DNA from: Scenedesmus sp. ARA3
Taxonomy: Eukaryota > Chlorophyta > Chlorophyceae > Sphaeropleales > Scenedesmaceae
DNA length: 42,502 nt
NCBI GenBank assembly: GCA_004335835.1
Contig: RWJK01001117.1
Coordinates: 1 to 42,502 of the forward strand
Reading direction: 5' to 3'
A model generated the notes under the pieces. The model was not told the origin of the DNA. It did not search any database and saw nothing but the letters and a program-made list of their open reading frames with translations. A program made the translations under genes and the position numbers. Of the stretch, positions 17,914 to 29,594 are shown one piece after another; positions within the stretch are counted from its first letter, which is position 1, and every line of letters starts with the position of its first letter.

Positions 17914-20900
17914 TGGGGATGCGGTGCATCAGGGCTCGACAGCGTCCAAGGCGGCAGCAGCAGTGGCGCTGCTGCAGCAGCAGGCCCCGCTGTCAGCAGC
18001 AGCAGCGCAGCGAGGCCTCACGCTGGCGCAGGCTGCTGTGTCGCTGCTGTGGCTGCCGACAGCACGTGAGTGGATGACACCTTGCGCTGCTACGCTGCTG
18101 CTGGCTGTAGCTAGCAGCGTGCGCAGCACCCTAGGCCCTGCAGCAGCAGGCAGGCACCTCACCCCGAATATGATGGAGCTGGTTCAGGATGCCATCTCAG
18201 TGCTGTATTACACAATGCAGCAGCAAGGAAAGCACCTAGCGGGGCCAGCAGGAGTGCAAGGCGCAGCAGCAGTAGCTGCAGCAGCAGGCTGCATGCTGGA
18301 TGCGCTGCAAGGCACTGCACTCGTGCGGGAAGCTATGGCCTCTGCTGCTGTGGTGGTCTGGGCTGCTGCTACACTGCCAGATGTGCCGGCAGCAGCTGCC
18401 GCAGCAGCCTTTGCTGCTGGCTTGACCCCTGGCCAGCTGAATGCAGCAGCAGCACGCGCCAGCAGCAGCAGCAGTGGCGATCAGCAGCAGGCCTGGAGCA
18501 GCAGCAGCTTGTTAGAGCAGCTGCTGCAAGCACAAGGCAGCAGCCTTGTGTCTGAGCTGCAGCGTGCTTCTCCAGCCGGCTGCATCTGTGCAGTGAAGGG
18601 GCTACTCACTGCCATGCCTGCTGAAGCATTAATGGCTGACATCAGCTGCTGGCAGCAGCAGCAACAGCAGCAGCAGGTAGGGGCGGGCCTCAGCAGCAGC
18701 AGCAGCGGCGGCGGCGTGACGTTTGTCATAGACTGTGTGCTGCCGTTTGCTGTTGCTGCTGCCCGCAGCTCGCCGGATGCGCATTACAAGTTCCATGCCG
18801 TGAGTGTGGTGGCTGTGGCGCTGCAGCGCGCAATGCAGCTCTGGCAGGAGCTACCGCAGCTGTCTGCAGCAGCAGCAGTTGCAGCAACGCCAGCTGCATC
18901 CGAGACTGCTGAAGCATGTCAGCCCCAGCAGCAGCAGCAGCAGCAGGCTGAGGTTGTCAGCAACGGTGCTGCTAGCACACCAGCTGCTGCGGCAGATGCT
19001 CAGAATGTGCAGCAGCCCAGCAGCAGCAGCAGCACTAGTGCGGCCGCAGCGGCAGCAGCAGCAGCAGCAGCAGCAGAATGTACAACAGTGTCAGCTGCTG
19101 CTGCAGTAGTAGCCCCGTGGCTAGACGGCCCTGGTCTGAGTGCCATAGTGGGCCTGCTATGGGGCAACTTAGACGAGCCAATGGCTCAAACCCTAAACAA
19201 GGTGCAAGACGCATTCGAAGCACTGCTCGCGCTGCTAGTATGCCAGGACAGCACTGCCCGGCAGCTGCAGCTCAGCCTGGCAGCAGCAGCAGCAGGTGAT
19301 ACTAGCAGCAGCAGCAGTAGTGGCTGCGGTGGCTGCGGCAGCGGCAGCGTAGCAGGGTTTGGCAGCTGGGGCAGCAGCCTTGGCAGCTTCCTGCATACTG
19401 CAGCACACGCTGTGCTAGCTGTTGCGCCGAGCCGCAAGGGGCGGTACGGCCCGCTGACTTCGCTGCTTCAGTGGGTTGGCGCCAGGTTCCTGCTGCAGCA
19501 GCAGCCGGGGCTAGTGCAGCAGGTACTGGCAGCCATGCAGGATGATATGGTTGCCAGCACAGCCACTGGCTTTTTCAAGGCGCTGCTGCTGCAGCTGCGC
19601 AGGGAGCAGCATGGCTCAGCAGCGCCTGCTGCAGCAGCTGTTGCAGCAGCTGTTGCAGCAGCAGCAGCAGCAGGTGGCGCCGCAAGCCAGCAGCAGCAGC
19701 AGCAGCAGCGGAATGCTTGTGACGAGCAGCTGTTGCGGCTTGTTCATGATGAGCAGTTGAGAGCATGGTGCAGCTGGTGGCTGCCTGCCTTGCTGGAGGT
19801 TTTGTGGGGCCCCAATGAGCGGTTTAGGACGTATGTCACAAACCATGCGTTGCCTGTGGTTCTGCAGTCGGAGCCGCAGCTGCTGCAGCCGATTGTGAAC
19901 ATGATCATGGCGGCACATGCAGATTCAGCACAGCCTGCTGCAGCCGCTAATGGAGCACCTAATGCCAGTGAAGCCACAGCAGCAGCAGCAGCAGCAGCGG
20001 CAGCAGCAGCAGCAGCAGCAGCAGGGGTTGAGGGAGTGCATGTGTCTGGCGTGCCTAATGCTACTGCGGCGCTTGTAGTGGTGTTGAAGGCAGCACGCAA
20101 GATGCAGCTGGTGGGAAACCTAGACACACTGCTGCCTCCGCAGCAGCAGCAAGGTGCCAACAGCGAGCCTGCAGCAGCAGCAGCAGCAGCAGCAGCACCA
20201 GCAGCAGAGGCTGGCGGCAACAGTGCTGCTGAGCTGCAGTTCTCTCCTGCAGGGCTGCTGCTGTCTGCTGTGTCTTCCTCATCTGCTGCGCTGCGCATGG
20301 AGGCACTAGAGCTGGCCTGTGTGAATGCAAGGTGCGGGGGTTGAGCGGTTGTGCGAGGCTGCGTAGTGGTGCTGATGCTGTTTTTGGTGTGCTGTCACAT
20401 GCTGTGCTGGCAGGCTGTGTATGCTGTGATGTTGCTGTGAGAAACCTTGACTTGTGACAGCATCTGTGTTTGCAGAGAGTAGTTTGAACTTCAGCCTGCG
20501 TGTGCGTTTGTGGGGCATGCTGTGGTGGCCAATGAGGATCAACAATTACCAATCCTTTTACCGAAGCTGAGTGCGCTCGCGCACGCTGCTGATAGAACTC
20601 TACTGATGGCCTACACAGCTACCCGTTGTGTGTTGCAAGTTGCAAGTATTGTGCTGCTTTCAGCACAGAAAACAGCATGCTGGGAGTTCTTGCTCACTGC
20701 ACGGCAGCCACCCACTGTGCTGCTGAAGCGACCACGTGACTCGTGCATCATTGTGCTCAATCCTGCAGGGAGCCGTGCTCTGTGTGTGCCTCTCATGGTC
20801 TGCTGATCATGCTGTGCTGTGCTGTGCTGCTAATGCTGTGGTGTGTGCTGCGTGCTGTGCTGCTGTGCTGCGTGCTGCATGCTCATGAACAGCAATCAAG

Positions 20901-23900
20901 CCATAGCAACAACGCCATTGGTGTGCTGTGGTGTGCTGCTGCAATGTTTGCTGTGCTGCTGCAATGTGTGCTGTGCAGGTCCACGGAGCCTCCTGGTCAG
21001 CTGGAGCTTGCGCTGGCGCGGCGCTGGCTGCTGCTGTGCCTCAGATGCACCGGTGAGCAGGCATCATAGTGTCCACATGTTTGCAACGAGGTGTCTCATG
21101 AACGTGGATCCAAGTGCTTGTGCCACAGGCATTTTGTTGCGCATGCAGCTTGAGCTCTCCAGCTGTGGCGCATCGCTGCGGCAAGCAATCTTGCCTTCTA
21201 TTTTCTCTCTCAAGTCCGGCTGTGGGCAACAAAGCTCACGCACGCTTTCTTCTAACGCGCAATGCTGCAACTGGGCTGTGTGTGCAACCGCAGGTGCTGG
21301 CAGGCGCAGCAAGTCGCTGGTGGTGTGGGGCAAGCTGCTCACGCAGTCAACAAAGCGCAAGACACACTTCCTTTAAATACATGATGCTGCAACTTTGCCG
21401 TGGGTGCAACCGCAGGTGCCGGCAGCCGCAGCAAATCGCTGGTGGTGTGGGGCAAGCTGCTCACCCGGCAGCGCGCGGCAGTGGCAGCACTGCGGCACCG
21501 CGCTGCAACAGCCAAGAAGCCAGGCGCAACAGGTGCGATATGTTTGGATTGCACTTGATTGTACCAAAATGTGTCGTTACATGTGCACGTGTGTCGATGC
21601 AGGTGCAAACAGTATCCGGCGGAGGTTGTGAGTATGTGTTGTGCACTGCATTACTACTGCGTTGCGTGTCGCCATGCTTGCTGCCGCTGCGGGAGTGCCA
21701 GTGCTGCATTTGCAGTTGCTGTTGTGTTGCTGAGCTGAACGGCCAATGAGGATCAACAATTACCAATCCTTTTACCGAAGCTGAGTGCGCGTGCGCACGC
21801 TGCTGATAGAACTCTACTGAAGGCCACGTTTGATTCAGCTCATGGCATGCTGCTTGATAGGCCTGTGTCGTGTCATCCTGTGCTGGTAACTTATGTGTGC
21901 AACCCACCTGTGGCTTGCTTCAGCTGCCGCAACTGGCAGTTCACTGTCTGCATGCATGGATAGCATGCTGTTCAAGTTATGAGCAGTGTGGAAACGCTAA
22001 GCGTATCAAACGTGGCCAATGAGAATCAACAATCACCAATCCTTTTACCGAAGCTTAATGTGCTTGCGCACGCTGCTGACACAACTTTGCTGACGGCCAC
22101 CACCACCCAGGAAGCATGCCTTGCGTGCTACCTTTGTCGCACTGCACCAGTATGGTTTGGCGCACTCCACCAACCACTTGTTAGCTGCTGCAACATGCTG
22201 GCTGCTCAATGTATCGAGCAGCGCAGCACTCCGGCAGGGTGGTGTCATATACTCTACACAATTCTGGAGTGGCTTAAGGAAACCGACGTTGTCGCCGGAC
22301 TGGCGCAACAATAGCTTAGCATAGCGAAATAGCTGAACCACCTGCAACTTGTCTGTCTGTGCTGTAACCGCAGGCGGCGCTCACCCCGGTGCGCTAGCCA
22401 AGGCAGCACCCAGCTACCTGGCCGGCACTGCTGCTGCTGCTGCTGCTGCCAGTGACGGCGAGGTGCTGCAGCGGCAGCACGACTTTGTGCGCTGGCTGAG
22501 CCAGACGCTGATGGACAGCCTGTACCCAGGTGCGGGGCCTGTGGTGTTGTCATTCTTGTTATTTGGTGTGCCTGCTGCTTGTCGTGCTCCCTTCAGCACC
22601 ACACATATGGCATCGTCCCGCGTCACTGAATTGCGGTGCTCCAGACGCGTTTTACTTCACACATGCACATTCACGGCGTGACAACTTTCAGCGCTGCCTA
22701 GCCGCCACGGCAGTGCTGTGTTCTCAGCACGCCACAGCAGACCCCCCGCCTGACTTGTTGCCCAGCCGCTGACACACCCACACAGCGGCACGGGCTGGTT
22801 GAGCAGGCGACAGCAGCAGCACCATAATAACAGCTGCAGGAGCATGTTTTGTACCTCACACTCAGCTGTCTCATATCTGGATGTTGTTATTACTGCATAT
22901 TTGGCTCAGCGCAGCTTTTCACAGAGCCGATGCTATGTGTGCTGCTGGCAAAGATGTAGCAACGCCACCAGCAGCAGCAGCAGCTGCAGATCCCGCTGCT
23001 GCTGTCATGCCGCTGTGTGCTGCGCTGCTGTCCCCTGCAGCCGTGCAGGTGCTGCTGGGCTGCATGGTGGACACCTGGGACAAGCTGAGGCTGGCGGCAA
23101 GCAGGTGCGGCGCTGCTGCTGCTGCTGCTGCACATGGCAGACACTCAACCAGGACACGTAAGCCGCAGCAGCTTGCACGACTCTCGGTTGCGCCTGCAGC
23201 ACAGTCCATTGTCTTGCAGGATCTGCAGAATGCGTGTGCTGAAAGGTGTTGAAGGCATCACTCGCCTCATCTTCTGCTCTGGCCTGTGTATATGCCTGCA
23301 GTGTCCTGGAGCAGCTTCCCTCGCCGCTGCCAGGCCTAGAGCAGCCGCAGCAGCTGCAGCCGCTGCTCAACTGGGCGCTGCAGCTCACCCACAGCCCCCG
23401 CGTGCGCGAAAGCGATGCTGGCGCCCGCCTGCTGCGGCTGCTGCTGATCAAATACGTCTTAGGCGTAAAATGGAGGCTGCAGCTGCACCCTGAGCCCTCA
23501 GTGCAGGGGGCAGCAGCAGCAGCAACCAAAGATGCATCGAGCAGCAGCAAGCGGGGTGCAGCAGCAGCAGCAGTTGATGCAGATGCGCTTGTGGCGTCTG
23601 TGATGTGCTTCCTGTCGAGCTTGACAACGCAGCTGCGGAGCCAGCTGGCGCTTGCACACACTGACTTGGCAGCTTCCAGCAGGCGCGGATTGGTGCATGG
23701 AGCGGTGCTTGCATTGCGCTACGTTGCTGATGAGACGCCATGGGCCAAGCTGGCAGGCAGCAGCAGCACGGCGAGTGCAACTGTCAGCGCTGCTGCAGCT
23801 GCTGCAGCAGCAGCTGGTAGTGAGCTGCAGGTGCAGCCAGCTAGCAGCAGCGGCAACAGCAATGATGCTGTCAATGCAGCAGCAGCAGCTGGTTCAGGCA

Positions 23901-25304
23901 GCAGTGAGCTGGTTGTCGTGCGTGGGCCTGCGCTGCTGGTGCTGCGTGCTTGGCTGGCTGATCTGTTTGCGCTGCTTACTGAGGCAGCACAGCTGGCGCA
24001 ACCCTACCTCTCTGCACAGGTGCGGACCCAGCAGCGTATGTTGGATGTGCCGCACACTACTTACAATGCACTGACCTTGGGAATTCATCCACATGAAACT
24101 AGTTAGTACCTTGTAGATTGATAGGTTGAAGCAAATTAACAGTATGAGCGCAGCCAATTAAGCCGGCGCGCCAGCCTACCCCGTGGTCGGCGCGTGACTA
24201 TGGTTCTGCGCATAGTACATCCCAGCGGCGCTTGTCTGGCTGGGCTGGCTCCTGCACTGCCAGCCTTGCCCTGTATGCGCCGCACAACACAGAAATATTT
24301 CAATAAAATTTGTGCATGTAAGACTGCTACTGGGCTCTCCTCTTTTTGCTTCAAACATTACAATGTTTATCGCTTGTTGACAACAATTGATGCTTTGCAG
24401 GACTTGAACTTGGCAGCTGACGAGGTTGAGGAGGACGGTGACGCCGGCAGTGACGCTGACCTGGACGACTTGGAGGAACTTCAGTGTGAAGAAGCCACCG
24501 CAGGCCAGGAAGTTCACACCAACAGCGCAGTGCTGTCAGGCCCAGCCATACAGCTTCTAATCACTGCCTGCTGGACAAGTGTGAAGGAGGTGTCACTGCT
24601 GATAGGCACGCTTGCACGGCGGCTGCCGCTGCCAGGCGCCGGCAGCAGCAGCGGTAGTGCGGCTGCAGACGGCACCCAGCAGCAGCAATCCCTACCTGCA
24701 AGCAGCAGCAGCAGCAGCAGCAGCAGTGACATGCTGCAGCCTCAGCAGCTTGCGCAGCTTGGGGACCTGCTGCTGTCGCTGCTGCTGAGCATGAAGCACA
24801 ACGGCGCTGTTGAGAAGAGCCAGCCTGGCTTCCTGTGGCTAGCAGAGCAGCTGCTGCAGAGCCCCAGGGCTGATTTGAATGGTTTGCCAGCTGGCTGGCT
24901 GGCCTGCTGCCTGGCCCGCGTGAGCCAGCCTGGGCAGTGCAGGGACGACATTGTGCGACGCTCTGCAGGTGGGGACGCTGGGGATGCTGTTCAGGGTGTT
25001 TTGTAGTTGGATGTGTCCTACCTGGATGCTGCTTGACTGCTACTATGAGTGCGGCGGTGCAGGTGGAAGGTGCATGTGTGCGTGTGCAGGGTGGGATCTG
25101 CTGAAATGGGTGCAGGTGGGGACGCTGGGTGTAGTTGACCTGGATGCTGCTTGACTGCTGTTGCGAGTGCAAGGCGGGCGCTGCAGGTGGCAGGTGCATG
25201 TGTGTTTGCAGGTGGATCTGCTTAAACAGGTCCTGGCTGGAACCAAGTACACATGTGTCGTGAGCTTGATGGTGCACCTGCAACCTGACGTGCTACTGAC
25301 CTGA

Positions 25305-25344
<40 letters not shown>

Positions 25345-27607
25345 AGGCCTGCCATTCTCCCTGACCTGCCTGTTCCTGGCCGAGCCCCATGGCGTGCCGC
25401 GGCAGCTGCTGCCCCAGGGCCTGGCGGCGCTGCTGGCCGCTGCACAGGACGAGGACGCACCAGAGCCGTGGCCCCGGGTGAGGCACAGCTTGTTGTCCTT
25501 GGCCAACATGTGCTGCTCATTTTGTCTGCATTGTGCTCCTTGGTATGAGTGTGTGTGCGCCAGAGCCGTAGCCCTGGGTCAGGCACAGCTGCTGGCAGCA
25601 TCTTGTCCGTGGCTGACATTTGCTGCTCATCTTGTCTGCATTGTGCTCCTTGGTGTGCGTGTGTGTGCACCAGAGCCGTGGCCCCGGGTGAGGCACATGC
25701 TGCGTGTCTGATGCTCTTGTTGTTTGGCTTGGCCAGCATCTGCTGCTCAATTTGTAGCATCCGCATTGTGCGCTGGATAGAGTGCACCCAAGTGTGCGTT
25801 GTTGTTTCCCTTACGTGTGTCTGTCCACTTGTAGCAACGTATAGCCGCTTAGTGAACAGCATGTTTTCCGCCTTGCCTGTTCCAAGGCAGCGCCTGACCT
25901 GCTTTTCACTTCTATGTGGCCGCAGGTGCATGCCTTCAACTGCCTGCGCTGCGTGTTCAATGATGCTGCGCTGGCGCTGGACACCAGCGGCTTCCATGCT
26001 GACGGCGTGGCTGCTGCCATACGCGGCATGGCGGCTGATGCATGGGAGGTGCGCGTGTGCAGAGTTGCAGGAAGCACACTGTGCAAGTGCACAATGCAAC
26101 ATACTGCTCAATCACAAGTCTAGATGGGGCCTCCGCCACCATGGGTGTGCTGCATGGCTGCTGCGGTACATGGTTGCAGCTGTTTTGCAAGGGGCATGCG
26201 CGGTACACTGATGATGTGAAGGGAGAGCAATGCAGGCATGCACTGTACAGCTGCACTGCACTGCAGCATGCTGGCAGGTGCCACAGCGAACAGCACACAC
26301 TGAGCATTGTGGCGGCATGGCATGTGGTGATGTTCTTATGCATGCGTGTGCGCGTGCCTAAGCATGCGTCTGCTGCTGCTTCACTGCCTCAGCTTCACAT
26401 GTCACAAACCTATTCTGGCATACCCTTTTTTCTTGCTCATGTTGCTCACTGCGTGTCCTTCCCTGCTGCTGCCGCAGGTGCGCAACGCGGCAGCGCTTAC
26501 CTTCACCGCACTGGTCATGCGTGTGATCGGCTTCAAGAATGCAGGCAACAAGCAGCTGCAGGCCAAGCCCCTGCAGCAGCTGGCAGCAACCCCAGCAGAC
26601 CTCAACCTGCACTTTGCAACTCCAGCAGCAGCAGCAGCAAGCGGCGGCTGCAGCGCTGCTGCAGCTGCTGCTGCTGCCGCTAGCAGGTCCAGCTGGTGTG
26701 TGAAGTCTCCGACAGCAGCTGACTTCTTTTACAGGTACCCGCAGCTGCATGTGTTCCTGCTGGGGCAGCTGCAGCAGGCAGCAGAGCTGCTGCAGCAGCC
26801 TAACACCGCAACAGCTGCAGGGGGCAGCGCTAGCAGTCAAGGCGGGCATGTTCCGCCTAGCCTGTTTCCTGTGCTAGTGATCCTGTCGCGGCTGAAGCCT
26901 TCACTGCAGCTGAGCAGCCTAGGCAGCAACAGCAGCAGCAGCAGTGCAGCAGCTGGGGACGCACAACCAGCAGCAGCAGATGCTGCTGCATCGACAGCAG
27001 CAGCATCTCCCCTGGCGCCTGCTGCATTTGTGCCTGCAGTGCTGGCTGTTGGCCGTTGCTCTGTGATGGGTGTGCGGCAGATTGCTGCTGCATCCCTGGC
27101 ACCGCTGGTTGCAGCAGACCAGCTGCCAGGCATGTGTTTGCAGCTGGCAAGTAGCTTACCACATATTGCGGTTGAGGCCCGGGGGCTGAGTCAGAATGTT
27201 CTGCATGGCATGTTGCTGCAGCTTACTGCTCTGCTGCGGGCAGTAGCAACTAGTAACGCCGCCAGCGGGGGCGAGAGCTCCGCCGCAGCTGGCAGCAGCA
27301 GCAGCAGCAGCAGTAGTGCGGCTAGTGCAAATGTGGCAGCGCTGGTTCTGGATCTGCTGCCGTCCTTTGTTGGCAGCAGCTGGCTAGGCAGCGGCAGCAG
27401 CAGCAGAGCCAGCGCTGCTGTTAGGCAGGCCTACATAGCAGCAGCAGGCCAGTTGGTAGTGCTGGCATACACGCATTGGCCAGCCCTGCTTGATACCACC
27501 ACCAGCAGCAGCAGCAGCTCTGTGGATCAAACAACCCTGCTGCAGCAGCTGGTGAGCAGCCTGAAGAGTGCGTGTCTGGCAGCAGTGCAAGCAACGCTGC
27601 CGACAAA

Positions 27608-27646
<39 letters not shown>

Positions 27647-29594
27647 TGCAGGCGCAGTGTTGCTGGAGGCTGCGGACCCTCAGCACTGCTGCTGGCTGCG
27701 GGACTGCACCATGATGCTGCTGGGCCACCTGCTACGCCTGGAGCTGCTGTTGCAGCAGCAGCAGCAGCAGCAATGCAGTGTAGAGGCCAGCAGCTATGTG
27801 GAAGAGGTGCTGCTGCAGCTGCAGCAGCACCTGCTGAGGTGTACTGCCAGCTGTTCGTATGAAGTGCGTGCCGCAGCACTCAAGGCAGCAGCAGTACAAT
27901 TTGACCATGTGCTGCAGCTGATGCCGCAGCTGCCTGGCCTGCTGAGCGGCAGCAGTACAGCAGCAGGGGCGCTGCAGCAGCTGAGTGTGCAGCTCTGGGC
28001 TGCACTGGAAGATGAAAAGACAGTGAAGGTTTTGAAAAGACAGCTGGTGGTCCTAGGACAGCTCCAGAGTCTGCAGAGCTTGCAGCCTGCAGTACAATCA
28101 GAGGCAGTACAATCGGATGAGGTTGTACTGCAGCGGCTGCGTGCCTCACTGGCAGTTGGTAGGCAGTACAAGGAGCTTGATGTGCGCATTGCTGCACTCA
28201 CATGTGCTGCTAGGGAGGTGCAGCCGGCAGTGGCTGCAGCATGCCGTGCAGCAGCAGCTGCTGCTGCAGCTGGTAGCGGCACTGCTGCTGCTGATGATGC
28301 TGCAGGCGTGTTTGGCAGCCATGCTGCTGAGTACCTGCAGTACATGCAGCAGCTGCTGCAGCTGCTGCAGACCTGCAGCCACTACGGCCAGCAGGAGGAG
28401 CTGAGGGCAGCAGCAGCAGAAGCACTGCAGCTTAGCGGCATCCTGCGGCCCTTGGCTGCTGCTGCTGCTGCTGCTTCCAAACCAGCCAGCAGCAGCAGCA
28501 GCGGCAGCGGAGAGCTGCTGGCTGTGGCAAGGCTGTCACTGTCTGCATGGAGCGTGGCGTTGAGGCTGATGGAGGATGAGGAGGATATGGTGCGGCAGCC
28601 AGCAGCAGATGCGGCACAGCAGGTGCTGCAGGCGCTGCAGCAAATGCAGCCGGCAGCAGCACCACTCGGAGGAGAGCAGCCTCAGGCTGATGGGCTGAAC
28701 GGCAGCAACAGCAGCAGCAACAGCAGCAGATGGGGTGTTGCAGCAGACCCTAGCAGCGGTACAGGGCAGTACGTGGAAGCAGTCGAGCAGAGTGCATTTG
28801 TGCTGCTGTCAGCATGCAGCAGCTGGTGGCAGGAGCTTCTGCCAGATGTGCTGCAGCTGCTGACAGGGGTTGTCTTTGAGGCTGGCACAGCAGTGCCTGA
28901 GGTGCTGCTGCAGCAGTACAGGAAGCATGAGGCTACTGCTGCTGCTGCTGCTGCTACAGCCTCGGCTGCTGATGCTGCGTCTGGGGTGCTGGCTGGTGTG
29001 CTGGTGCGCCGCCTTTTTGAAAAGGAGGCTGACAACCATCATAAGGAGCAGGTGCTGCTTGCACAGCACGCAGCAGCAGCATTGCAGCGGACGCTGCAGC
29101 AGGCGCAGCTGCACACGGCAGCAGCAGCCACGCAACCCAGCCCTGCTGCCGCTGCTGCCGAGAGTTTGACTAGCAGCTGGTGCCAGGGGCTAGCTCAGTA
29201 CCTGGGTGATGTGCTCAGCAAGATGACAGCAGTAAGCAGCAGTACAGCTGGCGGCTGGGTAGGCGGTGACACCAACCATCCTGAGGTGTTTGTACCGCTG
29301 TACCGCTGCCTGCTTGGGCTGCTGGCGGCTGCACCCTGGTGGGCTGCTGCTGCTGCCAGCAGCAGCAGCAGCAGCAGCAGCGATGAGGTGCAGGCAGGTG
29401 GCTGCACAGCAGCAGCAGCAGCAGCAGTGAAGTGCAGCGTACAGTCCATGGTGGGGCAGCTGCTGCAGCTGCAGCCCACTGTGCTGCTGCTGCCTGTGCT
29501 GCGGGAGCTGCAGCGTGCGTGCAGCAGCGGTGATGGCGGCGTGGCGGCTTGCACTAGCAGACCTGGCGTGCTGTTCCTGACTCAGAGCCAGTAG
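17221..29594 (+). CDS. THADA/TRM732 homologue (DUF2428), tRNA 2'-O-methyltransferase subunit
   Basis: Probable non-catalytic HEAT/ARM-type partner of TRM7/FTSJ1, which methylates the ribose of nucleotide 32 in the tRNA anticodon loop (family knowledge). Twelve exons: 17221-17307, 17438-20331, 20979-21052, 21416-21532, 22374-22529, 22645-22756, 22925-23104, 23302-24019, 24401-24968, 25347-25477, 25926-26048 and 26478-29594. They join in frame to about 2,758 residues, against about 1,950 in human THADA; polyAla, polyGln and polySer inserts account for much of the excess. Family landmarks in order are LRMEALELACVN and STEPP (exons 2-3), WLSQTLMDSLYP, LPSPLPGL, ACWTSVKEVSLLIGTLARRL, RRSAGLPF, VHAFNCLRCVFND, WEVRNAAALTFTALVMR, FFYRYPQLHVFLL, LVILSRLKPS and NVLHGMLLQL. 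DUF2428 spans roughly residues 1495-1900. Exon 6 is least certain: its acceptor could be 22597, and its donor (TT|GTTGCC) is weak. Confidence 0.9.
20527..20611 (+). repeat. 85-bp intronic repeat, copy 1
   Basis: It begins GGCCAATGAGGATCAACAA and ends TACTGATGGCC, inside TRM732 intron 2. It is nearly identical to copy 2 (21741-21825) and similar to copy 3 (22014-22098). Each copy begins and ends in GGCC. No coding potential is seen. Confidence 0.85.
21262..21464 (+). repeat. tandem duplication of TRM732 exon 4 start plus acceptor (offset 122)
   Basis: 21262-21342 and 21384-21464 match at about 74 of 81 positions. Both contain CAACCGCAG followed by the codons for SKSLVVWGKLLT. Only the downstream copy continues as an open exon (21416-21532). 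The upstream copy (from 21294) runs into TAA after TQSTKRKTHFL, so it is a decoy or poison exon. Confidence 0.9.
21741..21825 (+). repeat. 85-bp intronic repeat, copy 2
   Basis: Same length and orientation as copy 1 with only a few substitutions (for example GCGCTCGCGC versus GCGCGTGCGC). It lies in the intron between exons 4 and 5 of the TRM732-like gene. Confidence 0.85.
22014..22098 (+). repeat. 85-bp intronic repeat, copy 3 (diverged)
   Basis: Third copy, same orientation, in the same intron as copy 2 and 273 bases downstream of it. It keeps the core CCAATCCTTTTACCGAAGCT and the GGCC ends but has more substitutions, so it appears older or less constrained. Confidence 0.8.
24964..25235 (+). 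repeat. tandem repeat starting at the TRM732 exon 9 donor (offset 147)
   Basis: The exon 9 junction GCAG|GTGGGGACGCTGGG recurs at 25112-25125, and the following text (CCTGGATGCTGCTTGACTGCT, then a GTGCATGTGTG block) recurs in the same order. The intron thus contains about two diverged units, each opening with a potential GT donor. Confidence 0.8.
25306..25344 (+). repeat. (TGC)13 microsatellite forming the exon 10 3' splice site
   Basis: Thirteen TGC units run straight into the AG at 25345-25346. The TRM732 exon 10 acceptor (CTGCTGCTGCAG|GCCTGCC) is therefore the end of the repeat, with no classical C/T tract between them. Confidence 0.9.
25457..25770 (+). repeat. triplication of TRM732 exon 10 end and donor (offsets 100 and 110)
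   Basis: Three tandem units start at about 25457, 25557 and 25667, each with a CCAGAGCCGT(G/A)GCCC(C/T)GGGT junction followed by a GTGCTCCTTGGT-type block in units 1 and 2. Unit 1 is the real exon end (25477). Unit 3 keeps an identical exon end and GTGAGG donor at 25687|25688. The 210 bases between the two donors stay open in the exon frame. Confidence 0.92.
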
